Shown one piece after another: positions 45,601 through 58,544 of a stretch of DNA of 64,000 bases. The stretch spans positions 19,662-83,661 of the forward strand of contig QANY01013247.1 of NCBI GenBank assembly GCA_003255025.1, in the 5' to 3' direction. The notes under the pieces were generated by a model. The model saw only the letters and a list, made by a program, of their open reading frames with translations. It was not told the origin of the DNA and did not search any database. The stretch comes from Datisca glomerata. Taxonomy: Eukaryota; Streptophyta; Magnoliopsida; Cucurbitales; Datiscaceae. Made by a program: the position numbers and the translations under genes. How positions within the stretch are numbered: the first letter of the stretch is position 1; every line of letters starts with the position of its first letter.

Positions 45601-45941
45601 AAAATTTGTTTAAAGCCTTAATTCTAACATTTTTTTATGGGTTTCCTTGTGCGATCCTTTAATTGGTATTGTAGTATTTACTTGAGATGTTGTTTCTAGT
45701 ATTTCCTCAACAAGATCAAAAGCTTCGTTGCTGTGTTTGCATGTTTTCGATCGCCTTTGTAATTTTTCTGCAACCTTTCGTTTGTTTTAGTTTTAGGGTT
45801 TTCGTTCCGAAAGCTTGCTCAGTATCCTGGAGGAAAAGCTAATGACCTTTTTACTATTAGCTTAGATATGAAGAAATACTTTGTGATTTTTGCTCTGTAA
45901 TTTGGTTATTATTTCTGTCTAATGGAGGAAAAGCACCACAG

Positions 45942-45980
45942 ATGGATAGGAGGAGTGGGGATATGTCGAAGCCAGACCAA
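45942..45980 (+). CDS. Candidate first coding exon of an unidentified gene (partial)
   Basis: After a CCACAG string the sequence opens with ATG and gives MDRRSGDMSKPDQ, 13 codons. It ends exactly at CAA|GTAAGT, a consensus donor. Upstream are a CT-rich leader and intron-like T-rich text. Downstream, 300 nt later, the copia element begins, and no continuing exon was found in the window. This could be a gene start cut off by transposon insertion, or chance. No family is recognised. Confidence 0.25.
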
Positions 45981-46274
45981 GTAAGTTAAAAAAACGCTTC
46001 AAATACAACTTCTTTAGTTTACCCAAATTTCTTGTAGTTAGTTATTTGGCATAAGATAGATTCAGGTTGCATGGCAATTAATTCATTAGTTTGAATGCGT
46101 GAAAATCATAAAAGAAATGGAGTTTCCGCCATTTGTTAACACTTTGTTTGGGACTTGAACTTTGGCTTAATTTATCTCACCACTTTTGCTTTCTTAGCTG
46201 AAGCTGATGGACTTATAAGGGCTGGGTTATATATGATGGATGGCTTCCTAACTTATAGGATGTATGTGAACCAC

Positions 46275-47917
46275 TGACCGAATTAACACAGTGAAAAATA
46301 TTAGATGCTGAAAAATACAAAAAATAACCTAATCAATTATGGATTATAAAAAAACTTATTTTGAATTATGTCGATCAAAAATCAAAACCTCATAATCATT
46401 TTTAGTATTCATCGAATCGTCAACTAAAATTATGACCGGATGGACAATCGAATAAAATCAAACCATAAAACTAAATCATCTTTTCTTTCTTTCAAATTGT
46501 TCTTTCGGCCTAAGGCAAATTTGCTTTCTTTTGTGAAAATCTGTACATTGAAAAATGGTTTAAGAAAGAAGGCTTCTCTTCACATGGCCGCCATGGGTTG
46601 CAATATTTTTATATGTATAAAACTAATGTTTTTTTTTAATTTAAAACCAATGGTAACTACACTTTTTTAATAACCACCATAGCAATTGAATGCAACCCTT
46701 TAAAAAGTAACCGTTGATAATATAATTGCCAACCATATATATATTAATGAAATTAATGAAAACTAAATAAATTAATTTCAATAAGTCTTTGACCTTTTAA
46801 AATTAAGATTGAGCTAGTTTTAAAATTATTTGGTTAACTATAAGGTAATCACGTTGAGTTACTTGTTTATTAAATATGTCTCATTAAAACGTAACTCCAA
46901 TCTGAGACTAGTAAGAGGGCCATAAGAATAAAACTATATTTGCCTACATTATTAATAAACTCTATCGATTAAACTCATAATCAAATTTATTAATCATTAA
47001 TTATGATTAATTTCACTATAAAATCATAATTGTACTCCAAGCATATTTTATATTACTCGATGTAACTATCCGTGACGACCTATTGTTCCTTACGTAATGC
47101 CCATCCACAATGTAGTGCTGTGTATAATTACGTTAATTACTATCGACATAATATTTGTACACATCTTGGTATCCTTAGATTTTAAATTCATTATACTGGT
47201 CAACTATGATAACTTTCATACTCTCAAGTAAAATTATCAAATTTCTAGTACTCCACAAGATATACGAAACGCTTTGTTTATTGTGACCGCATAAATGAAT
47301 TAACTAAGAGGATCTATGTCACTTAATTAAAAGTGTCTAAGAATACTGATATTGAGAATCTATAGACTCACTATCTAATAAATCAGTCATCCTTTTTTTC
47401 GAAATATATTAACTCATAACGTCTCATTATTGATAGATCAAAATGACTAAGTTATTAAATATGAACGCATAACTCTCTCATGATTGAGAGTACTCAGAAA
47501 ATAATAGCAATGAGTCTTGATTTTTATTTGATAGTATTTTACTGAAAATCAGACTCGAAACTCCTTTCAATTCATTCTAAATACACTAGTACATTAACCA
47601 AGTACTATATCTAGTCACCAAGGCAAGTCACTCTACATAATAGAGATAATGTACTACAATCTTTTCTTAGTAAAGAGCCCAGCTTCACAAAACTGTGAAA
47701 TTAAGTATTTATATGTCATGATGAACTCTTGGTTAAATACATTGTTCTCATGAGCTAAACTCCATAAGATCTATAAATCAAGTATTATTATGCTTATGGA
47801 CATTTTATAAGAGTATATTACACATAATATAAGAATAAACTATTTATTATTAATCAGAATTAAATATCTCAATAAGTAAAATAGAATTTCAGTGTTTTTT
47901 AGAGCACAATTCTAATA
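46275..47917 (-). repeat. 3' LTR of Ty1/copia element 2
   Basis: It begins TGACCGAATTAAC (plus view) and ends TCTAATA just before ATCTTCCACTTAC, the minus-strand polypurine tract. It holds the phrase CACATGGCCGCCATGGG (46578), matched in the second LTR at 50859. It also contains the unoccupied target CAATTATGGATTATAAA at about 46337. Length is about 1.64 kb. Confidence 0.7.
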
Positions 47918-50046
47918 ATCTTCCACTTACCTTAAAGCACGTCTACAACCAGCTTAACCTCAATGTTTTCTACATGTGACCCAAAGACTTTGTGGCCAAA
48001 GTCTTCATAAACTTGTCTTCTAGGTTCTACTCCGAAAGTAATCTAATTGAAAATTGAATCCATATACCTAGGTGCTATAAGATTCTCATCAAGATAGACA
48101 AATATTAAATCTCTCATTCTTCTAAGATACTTAAGCATATATTTCACAGCTATCCCGTGAAATCCTCTAGGATATATATGATATCTGCTGACTAAGTCTA
48201 CTACAAAATATACATCCAGCGTACAATATAACATACTTAAGACTTCCCACTACCGGAAGCAACAGAACTGTCTTCATGTTATTTATTTCATCATATGTCA
48301 TAAGAGACTGATAGAATACGTAGGTTCCAAACCTAAAAAGGTAACAAATCCTTTCTCGAAATCTTGCATTGCACACCTATACAACATATTATCATACATC
48401 ATTATGTATTTAAGTCTTGAAAAAACTTAATTCTTAGAATGAATACCACTTTTCCAAAGTCTTTCATATCGTAAATTTAGACAAAAATGGCTTTATAGTT
48501 GACATTTAATTCTACTTTGTTCCTGATGATGAAATGTCAACTACATAAAACACCAAGAAAATTATTACGTTTCCTTCATTTTTCTTGTACTAACATGGCT
48601 CATTATGACATTAATCAAAATTAAAACTTTAATTACATGATCAACATAAAGTTTCTAGTCCTTAATTCATGTTTAACTCCACGATTGGACTAATGCATTA
48701 TGTATATCATAACTTTTGGCCTTTAGCGACAAATCTAAAAATTGAGACATAAAAAGAGTCACTTCAAGAATGCCATACAAGATAGCGTCATTAACATCCA
48801 TTTACCAAAACTTGTAAATGAGTGAACTACAATGAATATAATATCTTTATTGACATGAGCATGGCTATTAGTGAAAATGATATGCTATATTCAATATTCT
48901 TTCTCTAAGTATGCCATTTCGCACTAAGTCTAGCCTCAAAGGTCTTGACCTTGTGTCTATGTCTCGCTTCCGCTTGTAGCCACAAACATCCATTTACCAA
49001 AACTTTACGGTTTCTACAAGCTTCTATACTCCATTTGAGTTATTGGAATCATTTTCAAATTTCATTGCTTGAAACCAATGATTTACATCCACTATGTAGT
49101 CTATGGCAGTTGAGTCATGTTCTTCTAAGATGGACTTAAAAATCTCACTTGAACATGAATCTCTCAGTTGGTCATTATCCCCTTCCACTATAACATAGTG
49201 ATTGGGATCTAGCTTATGTTCCACCAAGATTACTATATCAATCTCTTCTAGGAACATTTACTACTCATATGAATGAGAAATGCTCCCACTACAATATAAG
49301 GTTGTATAGTACTATGAAATTCTTTTTTTTTTTTGAATAACTGGATTCAAAAAAATATATGGACTTATCTTTTACCAACAAGATTGCGTGGCACATGCAT
49401 TATTAGAAAATTCTTCTAGTTTATGTTGCATCTAGATATTGTTTTTGAAATATAGTTTTCTTCCAAGAATGCAATGTTTATACTTACAAACACTTCCCGT
49501 TCTTGGTACTACAAAAATAAATAACCCACATTCTTTTATGCATAGCCTATAGTTAGATATCATTTTTGACTACCATCTAGCTTGACAGCATTCTCTTTTA
49601 TCACTTATGTTAGACATCGTGAAACACACAAATGTGGGTCGTTGAGTTGTCTTTCAATAGGATTTTGAATCGGCTCAATCTGTATCAGATCGAAACATAC
49701 AAATATCGAGCCTATTCGTGTTGCCACCTTCTACGCGGACACGGGTTTTCATCCATTTTTGGTACCCCTTTTGTATCGTTTCGATCTCCACCCGATACAA
49801 ATAATTCATCATAACAATCTTAACTTTCTCAAGGATAGTTTACAAAAATCTATGAAAACTTAATACGAATCGTAAAGAGAAAAATAATCTCTTCATATAT
49901 TACCCCTCTAATTACATAAGCAACATGAATTTTCACATCAAAGCTAAATGGTTATGCAATGAAATTTTGAAAACAATCAAAAAAATCATATTTATGTTTC
50001 TGAAGACATTTCTCAAATAATTCAAAATATTTACTCTAATACCAAT
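47918..50046 (-). pseudogene. copia element 2 internal remnant: RNase H, RT, integrase side, primer site
   Basis: The minus strand at 48234-48043 reads SRYHIYPRGFHGIAVKYMLK and YLRRMRDLIFVYLDE, the RNase H connection. At 48376-48167 it reads QSLMTYDEINNMKTV and VVGSLKYVILYA, the RT end. At 49257-49024 it reads DYIVDVNHWFQAMKFENDSN, the RT beginning. All are in shifted frames. Gag, protease and most of integrase are deleted. TGGTATTAGAGT (50044-50033) is the tRNA-Met primer site, two bases before the 5' LTR at 50047. Confidence 0.7.
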
Positions 50047-51491
50047 TGAAGGAATCAACGCAACAGAATATACTGGATTTTGAATAATTCGAGATCAACC
50101 TACTCAATTATCTATACTATATTAAAATGTGGAAGTAGGGAATGAAATTTTTTGGATAATTCTGCCCATCTTCATTTTTACTAATCTAAAATTGTCCTTA
50201 AAAAGTACACTTAGCGCATTTCTATTTGCCTATCAAATAAATATGTATAAAAATGTATCTATTGGAAACTAACTTTTTAAATGTGAATTGAAAAATGACT
50301 TTTGAAATATGAATTTTGAAATGTAATGGAATGAGAAAAGACTTTTGAAATGTAGTATTCATTCATGTAATAACTCTCACGCATATTCATTTGTTTCTAC
50401 AACAGGTTTATACATTTAACTTGGTTTAGTTTTTTATCATCTTTTGTATATTAAAGATGATAAAAAGAATAAATTGGACAAAAAATATTGTATATAAAAA
50501 ATATCCATATAATAAGATTTTTTTCATATTTGTTATGATTATATTATAAACATACAAATTTTTATTTATGAATAACATTAATACTGATTAAAATGAAACG
50601 TGCAACGCACGTAACGTTGGCTAATGGATTAGAAAAAAAATATTTTTAAGCATGTCGATCAAAAATCAAAATCTCATAATCATCCTTACTATTTATCGAA
50701 CCATCAACCAAAACTACGAGTGGATCTCGAATATAATAAAACCAAAAACTAACTCATCTTTTCTTTCTTCCAAATTGTTCTTTCGGCCAAGGCATATTTG
50801 CATTCTTTGTGAAAATCTTTCTTCCAAATTCTTTCTTCCAAAAAAGGCTTCTCTTCACATGGCAGCCATGGGTTGCAATTTTTTTTATCTATAAACCGAT
50901 GTTTTTTTTTTAATTTAAAACCAATGGTAACTACCAATTTTTAATAGCCACCATTTTGCAAATGAATGCAACCCTTTAAACAGTAACCGTTGGGGATTAT
51001 ATATATATATATAAAATATTAATGAAAGTATTTAAATTAAATAAATTATTTTTAATTAATCTTTAACCTTTTAAAAATTAAGATTGAACTANAGTTAGTT
51101 GACTATAGGGTTACCACGTTGAGTCACTTGTTTATTAAATAAGTTTTGTGACAATGTAATCCAATTTTGAGGCTAGTAAGGGGAGCATAAGGATAAAAAT
51201 ATATTTAGATGATCAATTAATAAACTATATGGATTAAACCCATAATCAAATTTATGAATTACTAATTACGTATTTACAAGTCATAATATTTTCAAATACA
51301 AAACGCCTAGTTTCACAAGACTGTGAAATTAAGTATTTACAAGTTATAAATAACTCTTGGTTAAATACCTTGTTCTCATATTTGTAAACCATTTACAAGA
51401 ATGTATTGCACATAATATAAGAATAAACTTTAGAATTAAATGTCTCAATAAATACAATAGAATTTCAGTATTTTTAGGACACAATCCTAAA
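50047..51491 (-). repeat. 5' LTR of copia element 2 with Helitron insert
   Basis: It starts TGAAGGAATCAACGC next to the primer site and ends near CACAATCCTAA. It is about 0.93 kb without the Helitron, shorter than its partner, because a middle part corresponding to about 47050-47650 is missing. Shared phrases include TCTTCACATGGCAGCCATGG and TGTGAAATTAAGTATTTA. One base is unresolved at 51092. Confidence 0.65.
50111..50624 (+). mobile_element. Non-autonomous Helitron, 514 bp
   Basis: It begins TCTATACTATATTAAAA, a typical plant Helitron 5' end, and finishes with the hairpin ACGTGC-AAC-GCACGT (50598-50612), eight bases, then CTAA. It lies between A (50110) and T (50625), the usual A-T target. 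Removing it gives CAATTA+TGGATTA, which is exactly what the partner LTR has at about 46337. It has no coding capacity; rolling-circle Rep/helicase would have to come from elsewhere. Confidence 0.85.
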
Positions 51492-53628
51492 AACCCCTCC
51501 CCTTTACATGAGATAGTTCTTGAAGTTTCTTTTGAATTTTTAACATCTCCATTGAATCGCTGGTGCTTAATGAAGACCTCCCAATATTTGGCATTCTTTC
51601 TTACAGGTTTGTTGGAAACTTGCTAAAAGGCAGACTAGTAGTGTGATTGGAGTTTGGTTGAATTGGATCCACTTATCCAAGAATGACGGTAGTCTTCTTA
51701 TTTAATTTAACTCAATCTTGAACCCTGAGTTTTGGAAAGTCGTCACACCAATTGATTAAGAGTTATTCAAAAGTAAAATTAACATATAATGATCTCTACT
51801 ATGGAAACTACTCAATATTTGAAGATGCGGAATACCTTTGTTCTAGATTCATCAGACGTTCTTTGAATTCCATGCTTGGAAGGGGCGAACTAAACTCTTG
51901 AACATTACATTGCCCATAAATTTCGCAAGAAACCTTCTTCAAAGTGTTTTCTGTGTTGAAGTCAATCCCTCATACCTATGTTCCACTGTGAGACTTCTCA
52001 TTAGGCTCTTGCTTATACATCAAGCTCTTGCTTATTCAAACTTATTCTCTTCCAAGTTGTAGTCTACAAATACTAATCTCTCATCAAGCTCTCACTTGTG
52101 TATATCTCTTAAATATGGACAGTTGCCAATATAGACAAGTTTCTGATCAAGCCTCATACATGAGTTCCTTTCGATACGGACAACTCTCTGATGTCTGTAT
52201 CAACCAAGCTTAAAACACTCTAAATTCCAAGACGCAACTCTCTCCATAAAGAATCAAGCAATACAAATACATATGCAACTCCCAAAAAATAGCACAAATC
52301 CATGCTTCTCCAAACGCATAAATTCCATGAAAATCATAAAACTAATAGCAATTCCAGGTTTCAGGATGCCAAAACATCCGTCCAAATCTGATGTAGCAGA
52401 AAACTTGAAGAAACCTAACAATATCAAACATTGTTGAATCGCACACGATAACCAGTAATTCGATTTTCTAAAACCTGTTGAATTCTGAGATTACCAAGAT
52501 TTAGGCATCAATTTTGATAAATCACGAAATACCGAAAATTAGAATTATAGAGAGAAAATGTGAAAATGTCTTAAAAAATTATCATCAGCTCCCTCATAAA
52601 ACCTAAACAAAAAGTATTAAAAATGTCTCAGAAAACCCTAAACATAAAAAAGGTAAAATTATGAAAATGTCCAAAACTTGCGAAAACAGATTCCTGGTCT
52701 ATGAAAGTGCTTACAATGACCTTCTTCGGCTGAAAATGTCTAAACACACGTACATCTCTAAACGAGCTTTGATTTGATATCTTACAGGCCTCGTGTGTCA
52801 ACCCGAGTCAAAAGTTATGGTCTCCGGAAGATAAATTGTGCGTACGACGATCCATTCACTTCAAAAACTCTAACGCTACACCATCCGCATCAAAATCCCA
52901 CAAAATCAATTGTTCAAAAAGCTCATGCGCCATTTTGAAATTTTTATTTTCATAAAACACTCCATGACAAAGTCAACCACTCATGCCCATACGCTAGTAA
53001 GAGTTAAAAGAAAATCATATCATAACCTTTGTCAATGCTCTTCGGTCCAAGCAACAAAACCAAGACAAAATCATGAAGCATTCCCAAGTTCCACACACAA
53101 ATCAAGAATAAAAAAACGTCATGTTCTTGATCAACCTGATACCCACATGTAAGAATTGAATCGAGTCTCATGAGGGGCTTTCACAATTAAGCTCTTTTCA
53201 CGGACTTGACGTCATCCATGTTGGGTTTCTCTTTGATACGTACAAAAGCGCATTTCACACACACTTCATCTTCCATGCTTAAGTTCTTTTTAATATAGAC
53301 CTATCTCAATGCTTTTATGCCTAGAGTGATGAAAACCTAGTGTCAAACCACCATTAGTGAACTCCCATCAAGCTTTCCTCTCCATCTATTGTCCATGCTT
53401 TAGAAGTAATTTTAATTGCATTCATCTCCCTCTAAACTACCATTCACAAAGGCTTTCCATATGGACCCATGCTTCTACACATCAATACAGATCAAACATC
53501 CTAAAGATAGTATTGTAAACACATACCGCGAATACAAACCTCATAGTTACATGCTTGTATACGCAATCATAATCAGATAGAACCTTGAAAATATAGTCTT
53601 CTACATACAATCCTGAATATTCACTCAT
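51492..53628. other. Unassigned sequence
   Basis: No coding domain is recognised. The text around 52770-52830, with CGAGCTTTGATTTGATATC and AAAAGTTATGGTCTCCGGAA, resembles repeat DNA common near plant LTRs, but no LTR ends are visible. Open frames are up to 89 codons and lack known motifs. Confidence 0.4.
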
Positions 53629-53668
53629 ATGTAAATAGAAATAAGACCTCATATCCTTGATGTTAAGT

Positions 53669-54090
53669 TGAATTTAAGGGAGTGTTGATAAAATGATTTT
53701 CTGTATATTAATTCTATGTATTTGCAAGGAAGAGTTACAGTTTAAATGCTGAAAGAAGGAAAAAGAAGGAGTTGAGTTGGTTACATAGAATGAGAAAAAG
53801 AATGAAAGAATATTTGTTAAGGACATTTTCGTGTAGGAGAAAAAAGAGCTTCCCATGATGTTGATGAAAGAAATCCAATGCCTAACTGTGATTGGAGAGG
53901 AGAGCTCCAATGAGTTCGTGCTCCCTAGAGAATTATTTAGCCAGTTAAGCTCTTCTTCAACCACTAATTTCCTGCCGTGTAAATGGTGATTTGGTTTGCT
54001 TTGCACAGCCTTTGGTTTGCAAGGTATTCTTCGTGGCTTCTTGTAATTGAACCAGCTGTGCAATGAGTATATCAGCTAGTGAGTTTATCA
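53669..54090 (-). repeat. 3' LTR of element 3
   Basis: About 422 bp, ending TGAATTTAAGGG in plus view. It matches the 5' LTR along its length (for example ATTTTCTGTATATTAATTCT). Relative to it, this LTR carries a 16-bp duplication (TATCAGCTAGTGAGTT) near its 5' end. Confidence 0.8.
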
Positions 54091-54099
54091 GCTAGTTTT

Positions 54100-55450
54100 G
54101 AGGCATAAGGGACATAGCGTACTTCTAGGGCGTTGGACATGATCGTTTCCCGAACGAAGTGAACATCAAGTTCTATGTGCTTTGTCCGAGAATGAAAACA
54201 GGGTTGTTTTCCAGTGACAAAGCACTCTGGTTGTCACACCATATGATTGCTGATGAAGTTGGCTTGATATGTAGTTCACCAAGAAGAGAGATAAGCCATA
54301 AAATGTCATTGCAAGTGCGAGCAACGGCATGATATTCAGCCTCTGCACTAGACCGTGCAACCAGAGGTTATTTTTGTAAGCTTTAGTTAATGAGATTTCC
54401 ACCTAAGTAGACACATAAGCCATTGGTGGATCATCTATCATCCAAGGAAGAGGCCTAGTCTGCATCTGCATAAGCTTCTAATGTGAGGTTTGTCGCATGT
54501 GTGAAGAGAAGTCCATGGTTGGGGGTGCCCTTAAGTTATCCCAATAATCTTTTGCACACTTTCTAATGTTTAGAGGTAGGAGCAGACATGTATTGACTGA
54601 GTTTGTTTATTGTGAAGGTGATATTTGGCCTTGTCATTGTGAGGTATTGTAGTGAGCCGAGAAGACTTATATGAAAGGTTGGATCTGGATATGGGCTACC
54701 TGAAGCAATGAACTTGATGGACTGACACATTAGAGTTGGACTACTGTTAGCTTTAACCATGTGAGCTTTATACAAGATATCATTGAGGTATTTAGATTGC
54801 AAGATATCATTGAGGTATTTAGATTAAGTGAGATATAATCCTAACCTATCTTTGTAAGCTTCAAAACCTAAGAAATACGCCAGTGATTCGAAAGCTTTCA
54901 AGGCAAATTGACTTGTAAAATTTGAGAGAAGCTATTAAATTTGAGGTTTGATGCTCCATGTGATGAGAATGTCATCAATGTAGAACTAGAGTGATGTCCC
55001 CTACATATAACCTAATAAATAAAGAAGTATCTGACAAAGATGGTTGAAATAGTCATATCATGTAACTCCACTTGGTTAAGGCTCCTTTGAGATAGTCATA
55101 TCATGCCGTCGGAGCTTATTTTAACCCATATAATGTCTTATTTAGCTTGCAAACATGATGGGTTTAGAGGGATTGATGAAACCTTGGGGTTGTTCCATGT
55201 AAACTATCTCTTTGAGGTCACCATGCAAGAATGTATTATTGATGTCAAGCTGTTAGATATCCCACCCTTTGCAAACTACCAAAGTGAGCATAACTGGAAG
55301 TGTGCATGGTTTAAGAACAGGGCTGAAAGTTTCAAAATAGTTAATCCCAAGTTGTTGTTGAAAACCTTTTTCCACGAGTCTAGCCTTCTACTTGTTTACA
55401 CTGCCACCTGAGTTGTGTTTTACTCTAAAACCCCATTTATTTTTCACCAT
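54100..55450 (-). pseudogene. Element 3 RT and RNase H
   Basis: From about 55440 downwards the minus strand reads WDIQQLDINN and FLHGDLKEIVYMEQPQGFIN (RT motif A region), then FYIDDILIT with the catalytic pair at about 54983-54970. Next comes LLGSLQYLTMTRPNITFTIN, and the RNase H text SSAEAEYHAVARTCNDILWL and WCDNQSALSLENNPVF. Several stops and shifts are present. A 27-bp phrase (AAGATATCATTGAGGTATTT) is tandemly duplicated at about 54774-54827. Confidence 0.75.
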
Positions 55451-55599
55451 AAATTGATTTGGAGAAGGAGGGACTAGAGTCCAAGTGTGGTTAGCGAGGA
55501 GAGCTTGATATTCAGATTGTATAGCAGCCAACTAGTGTGGTGTGGTGAGAGCTTCATGCACATTATTAGGTTCTGTATGTCCCAAGGTAATAGAAGTGA

Positions 55600-57240
55600 A
55601 GATTTTTGGCTTTAGAGAACTAGTCTTGTACCTAGTAAACATTGTGTGCACAGAATTCAATTGGTAATCTTGGGTGGTAGAGGGGGTGGACATTGGGGTG
55701 GAATTTATGAAATTGAAGGCGAGTTACAAAAAGGAACAATGTTAGTTGGAAAGCTGTAAGTTGGGGATATGGAACTGGAATGAGAAAGAGAAGGTGAGAT
55801 ATCACCTGTTGGTTGAGCTTGAGTAGTTGATGTTGATGAGGAGCAAGTTTCAAGAGAAGGTGATGCTGCAAGGTGTTGAGTGTGAGGAGCTTGAGTAGTT
55901 ACACCATTGGTGCAAAAAAATGGTTAGATTGCATAGAAGAAAGAACAAGTAGAGGTTGAGGAGTGGGCTGACATGGAGTAACAGTTTCAGTTAATTCTAT
56001 ATAGGGGAAAACATTTTCATTGAAGGTGATACTCTTAGATACGTAGACTCCATTTGATTTTGGTTCTAAACATAGATATCCTTTGTGTGACAGACTGTAC
56101 CCTAGGAAAACACACTTTTGTATGAAATTCAAGTTTGACATTGTTGTAAGATCTGAGAAAGGGAAAATAGGAGCATCCAAACACCCTTAGATGATCATAC
56201 TTAGGTTTTTGGCCAAATAATTTTTCATATGGACTTATGTTTGACAATGCGGGTGTAGGTAAGATGTTAATTAGATATCTGGCAGTTGAGAATGCTTCCC
56301 ATTAGAGTTGCATTGAGATTTTGGATTGAGCTAGTAGAGAAAGTCCATTTTCTGTGATATCCCTGTGTTTTCTTTCAATGCTGCCATTTTGTGAATGCGT
56401 ATGTGGGCAAGGATGTCTGAAAATTATGCCAAGTTGTTTAAGGATGGATGACAAAGGTCTAAACTCCCCTCCCAGTCACTTTGGACATATTTTATCTTTG
56501 TGTTAAACTGTCTTTCAGCATATGCATGAAACAGTATAATTGTGCCTTTCTCTTCTACTTTAGTTTTTAAAGGAAAAACCCATGTGAATCGTGTATGATC
56601 ATCAAGTATGCTTAGATAGTACCTATAACGAGAGTTAGATAAAGTGGGAGCTGGTCCTCAGACATCAGTGTGCAACAAAGAAAATGGTGAGGTTGCATTA
56701 GTATTAGAAATTGTAAAAGTGGATTGATGTGCCTTACCTAACATGCAAGTATCACAGAATGATAAGGCACTAGGACTGACATTTGATACTCTAAAGGACT
56801 TAAATACTTGACTCAAAACAGGAATAAACGGTTGACCTAATCTTTGATGCCAAAGATTTATCTTATTTACACGAACATAAGCTAGAAAACTAAACAACTT
56901 AGTGACAGAGGCATGATCTTGAGATGTGTTGCTTGGATTGAGTGGAAAATGGTAGTCCCTCATGTAGAACACCATGTAGAAGCACCGTCTTCGAAATCTT
57001 GTCCTTCACAAGGCAACAAATATTATCAAACTTAACTATTACTGGATTATTTGTGGTAAGTTTAGAAATGCTTAACAAATGTTTAGTAGTATAAGGAATA
57101 CATAAAATTTGATCTAAAGTGAGAGAGAAAAACTTATTACATGTAGGTAACACACTTTTACCAATGTGAGTGATGTGTATATGCTTACCATTGCCTATCA
57201 TAACCTTGGTCTTGCCTTTGTAGTCTCCTTTGATGGACAA
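55600..57240 (-). pseudogene. Element 3 integrase region
   Basis: The frame 57240-56899 is the protease-integrase linker. The frame 56975-56658 contains NLWHQRLGQP and CDTCMLGKAHQ, the HHCC zinc-binding part, then LLHTDV with the first catalytic Asp. Farther on come KYVQSDWEG with the second Asp (about 56490) and, after a shift, NGSIERKHRD with the Glu (about 56380). FGQKPKYDHLRVFGCSYFPF and CVFLGYSLSHKGYLCLEPKS (56247-56030) are the usual C-terminal copia signature. So the D,D,E triad can be followed, but not in one frame. Confidence 0.75.
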
Positions 57241-57432
57241 GTTGGCTAAGTCATATGTGATGTAGTGGTTTGCACCACTGTCCAGGTACCATGAGTTATC
57301 CTTAGAGTGACTTGTTGATGCTATGAAAGCATTTTAGGCTCTGTGAATGTTGCCATGACTTGGGGAGTAGGTTTGAGAGCTAGGACCAAAGGTGTGAGAC
57401 ATGTTTGAGTTGATTTGGTTGGTCTCAGTTGG

Positions 57433-58237
57433 TTAGAAGTTCTTATCAAACCTGCTATAACAGGTGGATGCATAGTGGTTAGGCCTTCGGTATATTTGGC
57501 ACATTGGCCTCTTACGTCGTCTTCCTCTCCCTTGACCTCTTCCTCTGGTATTGGTACTATTGGTCCTTTGTCCAGATTGACTCTTATAGGGTGAATATGG
57601 TGGTCTTCGCTGCTGAAAACTAGCCAGGTGAGTTGGGTTGGGAGTTTTAGTAAAGTTGGTGTTGAGTAACTGCTCTATTCTCATTCCATGGATTTGGATC
57701 ATGAATTGAGCTTCTTGTAAGGAGAAAGAATCACATCGAGAGGTGAGGTTGACTAGAATTGGATCATAATCAGATCCTAAGCCTCCCAGAATGTAGAGAA
57801 TCAAATCTTCATCAGTGATAAGTTGACATGTGCTATATAAGCTATCTACTATTGACCTCATTTTGAGAACATAATCATTGATGGACATGGCTCCCTTTTT
57901 GAATTTTTTGCAACTGAAACCTGAGTTGAAGGGTTCTTGCCTTTGATTGAGAAGTGAAAATCTACTCTAGCGTTCTCCAGACTTCACTTGAGCTTGTGTA
58001 GTTTACAACATGCCCGAACATAGCTTCTGTGATTAAAGTTAACAGCCAACTGAGCAAGTGTTGATCAGTCATACGCCAGTTATTGAACTCGAGATTGATA
58101 ATGTAGCGTGATTTAGTCTTTAGAATATCATTGGGACTGTTTAAGGTAGTAATTAATGGATTTAGGATAAATTCATCTGGGAGAGTTTTTATGCCAAGTA
58201 AGAAGGGTTCCAAATCAAAGGCTCTTACTATGGACAA
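57433..58237 (-). pseudogene. Element 3 gag
   Basis: Two minus frames carry gag. 58237-57962 has LPDEFILNPLITTLN, NNWRMTDQHLLSWLL and SEVWRTLE. 57888-57433 has YVLKMRSIVDSL, YILGGLGSDYDPILVNLTSR and an Arg/Gly-rich tail. The zinc knuckle reads CQIYRRPNHYASTC, with the second Cys of CX2C changed to Tyr. This is UBN2-type copia gag, which packages the element RNA. A gap between the frames breaks the protein. Confidence 0.75.
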
Positions 58238-58528
58238 TATTTGTGATTTTCAAAACGTATAGTTATACGATCTAAACGAATTTATATGGTCACCATATTT
58301 GTAGGTAACATGCTTGACAGAGCAGGCAATGACCGACTAAGAAAGGGAAGAGGATTGATAGAAGGAAGAGGAATTACTTTGGGAGGAGGAGGAAAAACAT
58401 TTGTTGGTTCTTCAGTATGAATTGCATGAGTCTCTATTGCGATGACATTCAGGTTCCCAGTGCTCTGGTTTACTCTATTTTCTGAGCTTGATGTAGGAGC
58501 CATTGGCGAAGACACGGGTTGGGCAAAT

Positions 58529-58541
58529 GGCTTTGATACCA
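58529..58541 (-). promoter_or_regulatory. Primer-binding site of element 3 (tRNA-Met)
   Basis: TGGTATCAAAGCC on the minus strand lies three bases (ACT) inside the 5' LTR end at 58545. It complements plant initiator tRNA-Met, as usual for copia. Confidence 0.8.
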
Positions 58542-58544
58542 AGT

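Noticed and set aside
35425..46038. ACTACAAGAAAT at 35425-35436 and its inverted match at 46027-46038, which resemble CACTA ends 10.6 kb apart
   Set aside because: The first bases are not CACTA, no target duplication is visible and subterminal repeats are missing. Twelve bases can match by chance, and the right one lies in intron-like sequence.
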